A DNA stretch of 39,640 nucleotides from Planctomycetota bacterium (GTDB taxonomy: Bacteria; Planctomycetota; Phycisphaerae; SM23-33): NCBI GenBank assembly GCA_016235825.1, contig JACRIL010000217.1, positions 1 to 39,640 of the forward strand, in the 5' to 3' direction. This document shows, piece by piece, positions 17,266 through 25,121 of this stretch (positions within the stretch are counted from its first letter, which is position 1; every line of letters starts with the position of its first letter). A program made the position numbers and the translations under genes. Under the pieces are notes generated by a model. The model saw nothing but the letters and a program-made list of their open reading frames with translations. It ran no database searches and was not told the origin of the DNA.

Positions 17266-18602
17266 TGGCCGTCGGCGAAGGACCGCTTGCCGGCAAAAAA
17301 GTTACCGTCGTCGGGCTGGGCAGGTTCGGCGGCGGAACTGGCGTTACGCGCTGGTTGTGTTCGCAGGGGGCCGCCGTTACCGTTTCGGACAAGGCCGACG
17401 CCAAGGCGCTGGCCGAGCCGGTAAAGGCCCTGGCTGGCCTGCCCGTTACGTTCCATTTGGGCGGACACGAAAGCGACGACTTTCTCAAGGCCGATCTGCT
17501 GGTGGTAAATCCCGCCGTGCCGAAAGACATGCCTCTGCTCCGCCAGGCTGCCGAGGTTCTCGTGCCGCGGACCAGCGAGATAAATCTTTTCATCCAGCGG
17601 TGCGCTTCGCCGATCGTGGGGATAACCGGCAGCGTCGGCAAGAGCACGACGACGGCGATGGCCGGCGAGATTTTGGCCCGCAAATTCACGGTGCACGTCG
17701 GCGGAAACATCGGTCGGAGCCTGCTGGAAGAGCTGCCTGCGATCCGGCCGGACCACGTGGTCGTGCTGGAACTGTCGAGCTTTCAACTGGAAGATCTGCC
17801 GCTGATCGGCGTCAGTCCCCGCGTGGCCGTGATTACCAACCTGCTGCCCAACCACCTTGACCGGCACGGCACGATGGACGCCTACGAGTCGGCCAAGGCA
17901 AACATGCTGCGATTCCAGGGCCACGACGACGTGCTTATTCTTAACCGCGACTGCCCCGCCACGGCCGGCTGGGCCGCTATGGCAAAGGACAGGGTCGATT
18001 ATTTCAGCCTGTCCGATCCTCCGTTTGAGCTTCGCCTTCCGGGCCGGCACAATCAGGCCAACGCACAGGCCGCATGGGCAATTGCGAGGCAATTCGGAGT
18101 CGCCCGCGACCAGGCCGCGGCGGCGCTGGTGGGCTTTTCCGGCCTGCCGCACCGCCTCCAGTTCGTCGCAGAGATCGCCGGCCTGCGGTTCTACAACGAT
18201 TCCAAGTGCACCACGCCGCAGGGCGCGATCGTCGCGCTGGAGGCCTTCGAGCCGAGCCGGGTGGTCTTGATCGCCGGCGGATACGACAAGCACGTCTCGT
18301 TCGACGACCTCGGCCGGGTGATCGCCAGCCGCGCAAAAGCCCTCGTCGCCATTGGCTCGACGCGAACGCAGTTAATCGACGCGACGCGAAAGGTCATTTC
18401 GGCCAGCGCAGGGCAAGGGCCTTTGATCGTTGAGGCCGCCGACCTGCCCGAGGCCGTGAAAAAAGCCGCCGAAATCGCAAAGCCCGGCGACGCCGTCCTC
18501 CTCTCGCCCGCCTGCGCCAGCTACGACATGTTCACCAACTACGAACACCGCGGCGAGGTTTTCGTGGAACTTGTTAAAAGCAAAGATTTTCGTTGCGAGT
18601 GA
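17265..18602 (+). CDS. murD: UDP-N-acetylmuramoylalanine--D-glutamate ligase
   Basis: A 445-residue Mur ligase that adds D-glutamate to UDP-MurNAc-L-alanine in peptidoglycan precursor synthesis, using ATP in the cytoplasm. The N-terminal Rossmann domain starts VTVVGLGRFG. The ATP P-loop is GITGSVGKSTTT (119-130, K126). Further family motifs are NLLPNHLDRHG, YNDSKCTTP, LIAGGYDKH and the C-terminal LLSPACASYDMFTNYEHRG. The ATG overlaps the M16 stop codon (TGATG) and has GGAGG 8 nt upstream. MurD normally lies in the dcw cluster; here it is alone behind a peptidase pair. All key motifs are intact. Its presence indicates peptidoglycan synthesis in this organism. Confidence 0.94.
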   Translation: MAVGEGPLAGKKVTVVGLGRFGGGTGVTRWLCSQGAAVTVSDKADAKALAEPVKALAGLPVTFHLGGHESDDFLKADLLVVNPAVPKDMPLLRQAAEVLVPRTSEINLFIQRCASPIVGITGSVGKSTTTAMAGEILARKFTVHVGGNIGRSLLEELPAIRPDHVVVLELSSFQLEDLPLIGVSPRVAVITNLLPNHLDRHGTMDAYESAKANMLRFQGHDDVLILNRDCPATAGWAAMAKDRVDYFSLSDPPFELRLPGRHNQANAQAAWAIARQFGVARDQAAAALVGFSGLPHRLQFVAEIAGLRFYNDSKCTTPQGAIVALEAFEPSRVVLIAGGYDKHVSFDDLGRVIASRAKALVAIGSTRTQLIDATRKVISASAGQGPLIVEAADLPEAVKKAAEIAKPGDAVLLSPACASYDMFTNYEHRGEVFVELVKSKDFRCE

Positions 18603-18694
18603 AACCAGGTGGCTATTCTGTTTTCGCGGTACGGTCGGAACAGCACCGCAAGGTGTGAAAAAATGGTTTTGAGTAAAGCAAAATGTGCCGTCCA

Positions 18695-19180
18695 TTTTAA
18701 TTTCCTTGCGGGTCCAATGTGGCCATGCTGGAGGCCTGCAGGGCCGGCAGAAAGTAGCCCCGGGTGGAGCGCCGGACGGCGAAGCCGGCCGACGCGGACC
18801 CCGGGGTCTGACGTTATCAATAAAGTTTCCAATCCTCGCTCGCGCCACGGCCGGCGTGCCTGAATCACGGAACACATCGGCCGGGAATTTTAATGAGACA
18901 TTTATTCGCATTGGGAAACGAACCACTTTTGCACTCATATGATCTTATCACAAAACAGATGAACGAATCGATCAAATTCATTGGCCGGGGCATTCAATGA
19001 TTTTGGATCATCTGCCGTGGCGCAATCAAGAATTTGTAACTCAATGAAGGATTACTCTACCCCGGGTTCCGCTTCGTCCGCCTGGGGCGGACTGCGCTGC
19101 ACCCGGGGCTACTATCTGCCGGCTCTTCGAGCCTATAAATGTGTTACGCTGAACCTGCAAGATATCATTGTCCTGGCAAC
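18695..19180. repeat. Composite foldback repeat, copy 2 (two inverted units)
   Basis: This occupies most of the gap between murD and the VIT/VWA gene. A plus-strand unit begins at about 18699 and a minus-strand unit begins at about 19177, reading back to about 18978. Both carry the core GTAGCCCCGGGTG with the CCCCGGGT/ACCCGGGG hairpin and the GCCACGGC block, as in copy 1 at 4105-4610. In the minus unit a nested GTCCGCC/GGCGGAC hairpin is perfect. The middle section, with ATTGGCCGnGGC followed by TTCA, also matches copy 1. There is no credible coding gene in it. Confidence 0.72.
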
Positions 19181-19202
19181 ATATTTCAATTTTCAAAATC
19201 GG

Positions 19203-19314
19203 TGGCACCCTCAAACGGAGCTGCAACGCAGCGAAGTTTGGGGGTGTTCACGATCTTACACCTCATCAAAACAACCACCCCCAAGCTCCGCGTTGCTGCG
19301 CTTGAGGGTGCCAC
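19203..19314. repeat. Long inverted repeat (GTGGCACCCTCAA type)
   Basis: A left arm at about 19203-19246 starts GTGGCACCCTCAAACGGAG and ends TTTGGGGGTG. The right arm at 19276-19314 is its imperfect reverse complement, CACCCCCAAGC through GAGGGTGCCAC. The arms include short mirrored parts around GCAACGC. The loop is about 29 nt. It lies between foldback copy 2 and the terminator of the VIT/VWA gene and looks like another small non-coding repeat element. Confidence 0.7.
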
Positions 19315-19333
19315 TAATCTATCATAATACTTC

Positions 19334-19366
19334 GAAAAACAGCCCGGCAGGATGTCCCGCCGGGCT
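19334..19366 (-). terminator. Rho-independent terminator of the VIT/VWA operon
   Basis: On the minus strand AGCCCGGC, a 10 nt loop region and GCCGGGCT form a strong stem, followed by GTTTTT. It begins 42 nt past the stop codon of the VIT/VWA gene, as expected for the end of that transcript. Confidence 0.8.
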
Positions 19367-19407
19367 ATCGTCAGCCGTTCTCCTCGTGAGACGAAATCCG
19401 ATTGCAT

Positions 19408-21678
19408 TTAATTTTCACGAACCGTCGTTTCGTATTTGACGCCGTCGGGGACGGGAACCGGCACATCGACGGTAACACCGTGATCGCCGGCGGTTTTTGT
19501 CAGGCTATCGACGGCCAGGAAGGCCGTGTAGCGGCACAGCAGCCGCTCTTCCAGCGAAACCGAGGTGATCTGGTTGCGGAGTTCATCCGACGGCTGGATT
19601 ATCTCCCGGTCGCTGAGGTCGGCGATCTTCCACCTTGCCCAGATCGCCGCGACGCCGGCATGCTTTGCATCCCTGGCGTCCAGATCGGCGGTGATCGTGT
19701 ACGACACCGGCTCGCCGCCGGACCGCCCGCTGATCTTGATCTTCACCGGCCCGGAACCCTCGAACCGCCCGACTATCATCACCGGCCGGCCGACGAACAG
19801 GTCGGGAATCTCCTTCGGATAGACCTCGCTTACCTTCAGGCCGCCCCAGTCGACCTTCACGTCGGTCAGGGCCGAGCGGGACGCCTGCTCGTAGAACAGG
19901 TCCACCGCCGCTCCGCTGCCCTCGCCCAGGCCCACGAACGCCGCCGCCCCGCGCCCCATCCGCGCCAGCCCCTCCAGCAGGTAGCGGTTGACCGACGTGC
20001 CGACGCCGAAGCTGAACACCCTGGCCGGGCCGAGCTTATCCTTCACCGCCGCGAATATCTGCTCCTCGTTGCCGATGTATCCGTCGGTCATGAAGCTGAC
20101 GATCCGCAGCCGCCTCTCGTCGTGCGGAAAGTCCAGGGCCGCGCAGATGCCCTTGAGCATCTCCGTCCCGCCGCAGCCTTCCATGCTTTCCAGATATTTC
20201 AGCCCCTTGCGGATGTTCTCCGGCGTGGCCGCGATAGGCTTGGGGCTCATCTGCGAGGCGTCGCCGGCGAACCGGACGATCTGGAACGAGTCGCCCTGGT
20301 CCAGTTTTTTCAGGCATCGCCGCATGGCCTCCTTGGCCTTTTCGATGGGCTGGCCCGACATGCTGCCGGAAGTGTCCAGGACAAAGACCATCTCGCGCGG
20401 CGTGCGGGGCAGGTTCGCCAGTTCCGCCGGCGGCTGAAGGACCAGCGCGAAGGTGCCGGCCTTTTCGCCGCGGTTGACCAGCATCGCCGTCTTCATCTGC
20501 TTGCCGGCCACTTTGTATCGCAGGACGAAGTCCTTGTTGGGTATGGCGTCGTTTGGGCACAGGCTCACGCTGATCCGCGACGGCGACTGACGTTTGACCT
20601 CAATAACGTGGCTGGTGCTGGCCGCGCTCTCGATATCAACGCCGGCGTCGATATCGAGCGAAAGGCTGATGTCATGCCCGCTCCGCTCGCCGGGCTTGAG
20701 ATATTGGACCTCGGTGCTCTGGCCGGAAGTGCCCCGCCCGCCGCGCGGGACCGCGCCGACGCCGTCGGTGCTGCCGGCCGGATTGTATCTCGGGCCGACC
20801 ACCATCGGGAAGACGAACTCGTATTCGCCGTCGCGATATTTCAGCGGGCTGAAGTAGGTGATGGTAACGTCTATGCGCTTGCCCGGCTCGATGTTGGCCA
20901 CCTTCTGCGTGAAGATGTTCGGCCGCTCCTGAGTCAGCAGCGAGGCCACGTATCCCTGGCTCTTTGCCTCCTCGTAAATCTTCTTGGCTTCCTCGCGCTG
21001 GCGGATCATGCCGCGAATGTGCCGCTCGCCGACGGTCATCACAAAGTCCGTAACGGCCGCGCTGTCCGGCAGCGGGAAGACGTAGACGGCCTCTATCTTC
21101 GTGTCGTAAGGATTGCGGTACTTCTGGACCACGTTGACCGTCGAGATGAAGGCCGAGACCTGGCCCTTTACGTCCGTGTGCTCCAGTGGAAGCGGAATCT
21201 CCTTTTCATCGGCAAGCCTGGCCCGCAGTTCGCCCTGCCTGGGCTTATCTCCCTGTTCGGGCGGAAAGACTCTATCGTCTGACTTTTCGATGATCCACAA
21301 CTCCTCCGTCATACCCGTCGTCTGCCATGCTTCACCCGCACGAACTCTTCCATTTTGATCATAACCAACTGTACCAACTCTGGAATTAATTTTAAACGCC
21401 CCGCCTCCAGCAGTACCACCGCCGCCTAATCCTATTAGTGATCCATCTGATGCTGCCAATGCATCAGGATTTCTGCGCAAACCTCCGGGACTGTTTTTTA
21501 CGCCATTTTGATCTTCCGAATGTGTGATGGAAGATGGATCGGTGTCGCCTCCGCCCATGCTGCTCGTGTATAATTGGCCGCACCAGTGGTCAAAATAAGC
21601 GATGTAAACAACACCTGCGATCGAAAGGACCAGCAATATTCCGCAAACCGACAGCGTGATTTTCTTTTTTTTGTTCAT
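19408..21678 (-). CDS. VIT and VWA domain membrane protein
   Basis: A 756-residue protein of inter-alpha-trypsin-inhibitor type. A basic N-terminus and one transmembrane segment (7-28) anchor it, and a low-complexity Gly/Ser/Asn-rich region (40-120, with GLGGGGTAGGGA) follows. The VIT domain spans about 160-290 (with FVMTVGERHIRGMIRQREEA), and the VWA domain starts near 428 with the metal-ion MIDAS motif DTSGSMS (435-441). The C-terminal ~150 residues are beta-rich. Such proteins bind other proteins at the cell surface; no catalysis is expected. AAAGGAG supports the ATG. It lies 12 nt after a cohesin-like protein, and a strong terminator follows it. Confidence 0.92.
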   Translation of the reverse strand: MNKKKKITLSVCGILLVLSIAGVVYIAYFDHWCGQLYTSSMGGGDTDPSSITHSEDQNGVKNSPGGLRRNPDALAASDGSLIGLGGGGTAGGGAFKINSRVGTVGYDQNGRVRAGEAWQTTGMTEELWIIEKSDDRVFPPEQGDKPRQGELRARLADEKEIPLPLEHTDVKGQVSAFISTVNVVQKYRNPYDTKIEAVYVFPLPDSAAVTDFVMTVGERHIRGMIRQREEAKKIYEEAKSQGYVASLLTQERPNIFTQKVANIEPGKRIDVTITYFSPLKYRDGEYEFVFPMVVGPRYNPAGSTDGVGAVPRGGRGTSGQSTEVQYLKPGERSGHDISLSLDIDAGVDIESAASTSHVIEVKRQSPSRISVSLCPNDAIPNKDFVLRYKVAGKQMKTAMLVNRGEKAGTFALVLQPPAELANLPRTPREMVFVLDTSGSMSGQPIEKAKEAMRRCLKKLDQGDSFQIVRFAGDASQMSPKPIAATPENIRKGLKYLESMEGCGGTEMLKGICAALDFPHDERRLRIVSFMTDGYIGNEEQIFAAVKDKLGPARVFSFGVGTSVNRYLLEGLARMGRGAAAFVGLGEGSGAAVDLFYEQASRSALTDVKVDWGGLKVSEVYPKEIPDLFVGRPVMIVGRFEGSGPVKIKISGRSGGEPVSYTITADLDARDAKHAGVAAIWARWKIADLSDREIIQPSDELRNQITSVSLEERLLCRYTAFLAVDSLTKTAGDHGVTVDVPVPVPDGVKYETTVREN

Positions 21679-21690
21679 TTCCCTTCTCCT

Positions 21691-22170
21691 TTATTCAGAA
21701 ATTTTCGATTCGGAAATTTGAGCTACGGGTTTGAAACGTTCACCGCCTGGCTTGGCGGCGGTTACGAGCTTAATCTGGCAGTCCGGCAGAGTCTCACCGG
21801 CAATTTGTAGGTGGAGGCGGGCGACGCGAACTTTGCCGGCGGGGGCCGTATTGTCGTCGCTGACGAATGCGGCCAGAATGATCCGCCCGCCGGCCTTGCC
21901 CGCCTCGTCATAGTACGGCGCGCTGCGATAGCAGACCGGCACGCCGCCCTCGACGCCGACGATCTTGACCGCCTTTTGGTCGTAGTTCACCTCGACCTGA
22001 TATGCAGCCAGCGGCGTTTCGGCGCTATCGACCCAGACATCCACGGCCCGGAAAATAACTCTCTGCGCCGGCAGATTGTCCGTCGTCTGATTGTCAGCCG
22101 GTTCCGTCGGCATGCTGCCGGCCAGGCCGGTTAGAGCCAGAATTGCAAATAATGGAATGATCTTTTTCAT
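21691..22170 (-). CDS. Secreted cohesin-like protein
   Basis: A 159-residue protein with a signal peptide (MKKIIPLFAILALTGLAGS). Its beta-rich mature part reads AVDVWVDSAETPLAAYQVEV, KAVKIVGVEGG and RVARLHLQIAGETL, the pattern of a small cohesin-like beta-sandwich. Cohesins bind dockerins, and the gene just upstream ends in a dockerin-like motif, so the two may interact outside the membrane. It overlaps that gene by 4 nt (ATGA at 22167-22170) and precedes the VIT/VWA gene by 12 nt. I recall similar proteins beside VWA genes in planctomycetes. The cohesin assignment is by strand pattern, not a proven match. Confidence 0.75.
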   Translation of the reverse strand: MKKIIPLFAILALTGLAGSMPTEPADNQTTDNLPAQRVIFRAVDVWVDSAETPLAAYQVEVNYDQKAVKIVGVEGGVPVCYRSAPYYDEAGKAGGRIILAAFVSDDNTAPAGKVRVARLHLQIAGETLPDCQIKLVTAAKPGGERFKPVAQISESKISE

Positions 22171-22742
22171 AAACTGCCCCCTCTGCGATCGTTAACGGCC
22201 ACGACCTTGCGGGCCAGGGCGTCCACATCCCGCCAGTCCACCCGGCCGTCGTTGTTGTAATCCCAAGCGGCAGAAAATTCCCCGCCGCCGGTCTTCAGCC
22301 GGCGGTCCATCAGATAGACGTCCACAATGTCAAACTTCCTTTCGACATTGGCGGCCTTATTAACGGCCTCGGCGTAAGACGCAGAAGGCGCCTGATCGGC
22401 CTGCTTCGAGCGGTTCGGCAGATTCCAGACGAAAACGGCGATAATAAGCGCTGCGGCCGCCGCAGCCCCCGATGCCCAAACAAGCCAGCGGTGCCTGGCG
22501 GCGTGAATCTGTTTGGCTCGCGCGGCTATTGCTGCCAGCACCGCCCGATCCGTCCCGGCGGAAACCTGCCCGGAAGGCAGGGCGTAACTTGCCTGCACGC
22601 GGCTGTTAAGTGCGCTGATTTCATCGAGTGCAGCCTGGCATGTCGGACAACTGCGAACGTGCGCCGCCGTCTCCCGCGAGGCCTCGCAGGTCCGCAGGCC
22701 GTCGAGTTCGGCAAGATCGGGATGTCTTTCAATTTCGCTCAT
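22167..22742 (-). CDS. Transmembrane anti-sigma factor with C-terminal dockerin-like motif
   Basis: A 191-residue protein with three parts. The N-terminal ~40 residues hold HVRSCPTCQ, the H-x3-C-x2-C core of a zinc-binding anti-sigma (ZAS) domain. One transmembrane helix is at about 86-106 (WLVWASGAAAAAALIIAVFVW). After a linker, residues ~158-185 read AWDYNNDGRVDWRDVDALAR, an EF-hand-like DxNxDGxVD calcium loop followed by a helix, as in a single dockerin type I repeat. The ECF sigma gene lies just upstream across a repeat, so it is the likely target. The external dockerin-like part could sense or bind the cohesin-like protein encoded next. The function is inferred from order and motifs. Confidence 0.82.
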   Translation of the reverse strand: MSEIERHPDLAELDGLRTCEASRETAAHVRSCPTCQAALDEISALNSRVQASYALPSGQVSAGTDRAVLAAIAARAKQIHAARHRWLVWASGAAAAAALIIAVFVWNLPNRSKQADQAPSASYAEAVNKAANVERKFDIVDVYLMDRRLKTGGGEFSAAWDYNNDGRVDWRDVDALARKVVAVNDRRGGSL

Positions 22743-22817
22743 TGTGCGTCCTCGATAGCATTAAGCAGCCAGCCGGCCCCAAAAGTTCACGAAATCCGGA
22801 AAATAAATCCGGTTTAA

Positions 22818-23088
22818 TGTTTTTGAATAATAGCCACGGGCGCAAGCCCGTGGGTTCAATTGCCCCAGGAAATGGGAGTCCCGCTTGAGCGGGACGATTG
22901 AACCTCCATCCGAATGGGATTTATACGTGAGAAAGATTTCACCCAGTGCCTTTCCCTATAGGAGAACAAATCGATGTGCATGATTTATCACATAGAACAA
23001 TTTTCATTCGTCCCGCCGAGGCGGGACTCGATCTTTTCCGTTTGTCCCATTCCCACGGGCTTGCGCCCGTGGCTATTATTCAAAAACA
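22818..23088. repeat. BIME-like inverted pair between sigma and anti-sigma genes
   Basis: A 37 bp sequence at 22818-22854 (starting TGTTTTTGAATAATAGCC) is repeated exactly in inverse orientation at 23052-23088. Each copy holds the perfect hairpin CCACGGGCGCAAGCCCGTGG. Inside, a second pair of hairpins faces inward (GTCCCGCTTGAGCGGGAC on the left, GTCCCGCCGAGGCGGGAC on the right). It fills most of the 364 nt between the two genes. This is a typical REP pair as mobilised by RAYT transposases; none is encoded here. Confidence 0.88.
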
Positions 23089-23106
23089 GGCGTATCGCAA
23101 ATATTT

Positions 23107-23676
23107 TCACCGCGACAATCTGCCTCGCAACTGTGTCAGGGCGTTGTGGAGGCGGGACTTCACCGTGCCCAGAGGAATTGAAAGGGCCTGGGCGATCTCG
23201 TCAAACGACAGGCCGTCGGCGAAGCGGAGCAGGACCACCTCGCGATGCTCATCTGACAGGCTATCCAGAAGCCCGGCCATGTCCGCCCGCTGGCCGGCCG
23301 GGTCGCTGTCCGGCCTGGCGGCGATCTCATCGGCCCGGTCGCCCAGCGGCGCTGCGGTGCGCTTCTGTCTGCGGTTCAAGGCCAGGTTCCGCACGACCGG
23401 ATATAGAAACGTCTTCACCTGGCAGTTCAGGACCAGGCCGGGGAACTTGCGGAAGAAATAGAGAAAGACTTCCTGCAAGACGTCCGAGGCGTCTTCGTGA
23501 TTGGAAACTATCCGCATCGCCTGGGCGAACACCCAGTCGCGATAGCGGAAGTAGATCGCCTCCATGGCCCGGGCGTCGCCGTTATTGGCAGCCGAGATCA
23601 ATTGCAGGTCGGACGGATCCGCCCCGCCGGCTCCGCCCGACGCCCGCTCTTTGTCCGGAATGTGCCTTTCTTCCAC
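23107..23676 (-). CDS. ECF-type RNA polymerase sigma factor
   Basis: A 189-residue group 4 sigma factor. Region 2 covers AMEAIYFRYRDWVFAQAMR and EDASDVLQEVFLYFFRK, and region 4 covers LSDEHREVVLLRFADGLSF plus the helix-turn-helix EIAQALSIPLGTVKSRLHNA. There is no region 1 or 3, as expected for ECF factors. I chose the GTG at 23676 (product MEERHIPDKERASG) because the frame upstream overlaps the lipoprotein gene, and an ATG at about 23739 lies within a TATACT -10-like box. The GTG is preceded by AGAGAG. The downstream membrane anti-sigma protein probably controls it. The target genes may include the following cohesin-like and VIT/VWA genes, but no promoter motif could be confirmed. Confidence 0.88.
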   Translation of the reverse strand: MEERHIPDKERASGGAGGADPSDLQLISAANNGDARAMEAIYFRYRDWVFAQAMRIVSNHEDASDVLQEVFLYFFRKFPGLVLNCQVKTFLYPVVRNLALNRRQKRTAAPLGDRADEIAARPDSDPAGQRADMAGLLDSLSDEHREVVLLRFADGLSFDEIAQALSIPLGTVKSRLHNALTQLRGRLSR

Positions 23677-23739
23677 CTTTTCTCTCTTCGCTATTGAGAA
23701 GTTGCCAGGCCGGATGTTGCCCGGCCGTCGCAGAATCAT

Positions 23740-23745
23740 AGTATA
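23740..23745 (-). promoter_or_regulatory. Putative -10 box before the ECF sigma gene
   Basis: TATACT is read on the minus strand 63 nt upstream of the chosen GTG start. No convincing -35 hexamer accompanies it, so this could be an ECF-type or weak promoter, or chance. Confidence 0.3.
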
Positions 23746-23801
23746 AAGGACACCGGTGGTGGCGAAAAAGCCGAAACCTTCATCGGCGAGGCCTGCCTGA
23801 G

Positions 23802-24449
23802 TCAGGGCTGTTTGGGGGCGGAGGCGGCCAGGTTGATCTTGCAGATGGTCTGGGCGGTGAAGGTTTTGCCCGTCAGGTAGTCCAGGAACTCGACGCGGAC
23901 CGTGATTTCGGGATGCTGCGGCGGGGTCTTCCACGGGCAGACGAAGCTGTAATAGTAGGACATGAAACCGTCGTACCAGTTCTTTGCGGCCTCATCGACG
24001 GACCAAGTGAATTCCCCGATGAGATTTTCCTCCTTCGGCGCGGCCAGGTCGTAAAGCTGGATTTTCACCGACGCGGCGGCCTTGATGATGCTGGTCTGGG
24101 AATCCCTGGGTTCGATGAAGACCTTGATCGCGTCGTCGCCAGGTTTGCCATCGGTTTCTATCCCGCCGGTGCGGGACGTGATGTTGATCGCGGCGACGTG
24201 GATAAGTTTTTCCAGCCGCTTGTCGCCCAGGCCCTGGAGCGTCCTGACCTGCTCGTCCCTCTGGCCGATGGAATTCTGCAATTGGTTTAGCTGTTCCTGG
24301 AGTTTTTTATTCTGGTCCTTCAGGTCCAGGACGTCCTTTCTGAGGGCCTGAATCTGCTCATCCGTCTGGCAGCCGGAAGACAGCGCCCCCGGCAGTGCGG
24401 CCAGCATCGCCGCGAGGGCAAGAACCGGCATGGACGGTCGGGCCGTCAT
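23802..24449 (-). CDS. Lipoprotein with N-terminal coiled coil, unknown function
   Basis: A 215-residue protein whose N-terminus is a lipoprotein signal peptide ending at a candidate lipobox cysteine (LSSGC, about residue 27). A coiled coil follows (about 29-75: [20 protein letters not shown] and [15 protein letters not shown]), then a compact beta-rich domain to the end. No family I know matches the C-terminal domain. The ATG overlaps the clpP stop by 4 nt (ATGA at 24446-24449), which fixes the start and shows coupling with the protease subunits. It may be a surface or periplasmic protein expressed with the Tig-ClpP operon; no direct link to proteolysis is visible. Confidence 0.82.
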   Translation of the reverse strand: MTARPSMPVLALAAMLAALPGALSSGCQTDEQIQALRKDVLDLKDQNKKLQEQLNQLQNSIGQRDEQVRTLQGLGDKRLEKLIHVAAINITSRTGGIETDGKPGDDAIKVFIEPRDSQTSIIKAAASVKIQLYDLAAPKEENLIGEFTWSVDEAAKNWYDGFMSYYYSFVCPWKTPPQHPEITVRVEFLDYLTGKTFTAQTICKINLAASAPKQP

Positions 24450-25087
24450 TCTTTTTCGCCGTCCTCCTTGTGCGACTTGGGCATGTCTGGCATCCGTTCG
24501 AGAATCTTGTCGACGCAGCCGTACTGGACGGCCTCGTCGGCCTCGAGCCACTTGTTGCGGTCGCAGTCGCGTTCGATCTGCTCTGGCGACTGGCCGGTAG
24601 CGTCGGACAGGATTTTATAGAGCCGCTTCCGCAGCCGCAGAATCTCTTTTGCCTCTATGTCCAGGTCGGTCGCCGGCCCGGTCAGCGTGCCGTGGATGGC
24701 CGGCTGGTGGATGAGCACGCGGCTGTTGGGCAGAATGAACCGCTTGCCCTTCTGCCCGCCGACCAGCAGTACCGCGCCCATCGAGGCCGCCACGCCGACG
24801 CAGTACGTCGCGATGGTCGGGCGGACGAATTTCATCGTGTCGTATATCATCAGCCCGGCCGAAACGCTGCCGCCCGGCGAATTGATGTAGACGTTTATCT
24901 CGGCGTTGGGGTCCTCGTTGCTGAGGAACAGAAGCTGGGCGACCACAAGGTTGGCCAACTCGTCGCTGATGCCCCCGCCTATGAAGACGATGCGGTCCTT
25001 GAGCAGCCGGCTGTAAATGTCGTACGACCGCTCGCCTCGGCCGGTCTTCTCGATCACAATCGGAACCAGGTGCTGGTTTTCGGTCAT
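24446..25087 (-). CDS. clpP: ATP-dependent Clp protease proteolytic subunit (first paralogue)
   Basis: A 213-residue serine peptidase subunit of the Clp barrel. The catalytic serine is in [11 protein letters not shown], the histidine in [11 protein letters not shown], and the acidic residue is expected in the [15 protein letters not shown] segment. The oligomer-forming [15 protein letters not shown] loop is present. The C-terminus is charged ([13 protein letters not shown]). It is preceded by a second clpP gene 34 nt upstream on the same strand. Two different ClpP paralogues in one operon often form a mixed barrel. No clpX or clpA is within the window, although tig-clpP-clpX is the usual order. 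The next gene, a lipoprotein, overlaps its stop. Confidence 0.95.
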   Translation of the reverse strand: MTENQHLVPIVIEKTGRGERSYDIYSRLLKDRIVFIGGGISDELANLVVAQLLFLSNEDPNAEINVYINSPGGSVSAGLMIYDTMKFVRPTIATYCVGVAASMGAVLLVGGQKGKRFILPNSRVLIHQPAIHGTLTGPATDLDIEAKEILRLRKRLYKILSDATGQSPEQIERDCDRNKWLEADEAVQYGCVDKILERMPDMPKSHKEDGEKE

Positions 25088-25121
25088 CTTCCGCTCCGCG
25101 AATTATTTTTGTGGAAAATCT

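Noticed and set aside
18603..19401. tRNA or CRISPR-like arrays in the repeat-rich gaps.
   Set aside because: The repeats are paired inverted hairpins, not evenly spaced direct repeats, and no cloverleaf with a GTTCGA-type arm was seen.
23677..23934. Longer ECF sigma frame starting at ATG 23934 or about 23739.
   Set aside because: The extension overlaps the lipoprotein gene, is unlike sigma N-termini, and the second ATG lies within a TATACT box.
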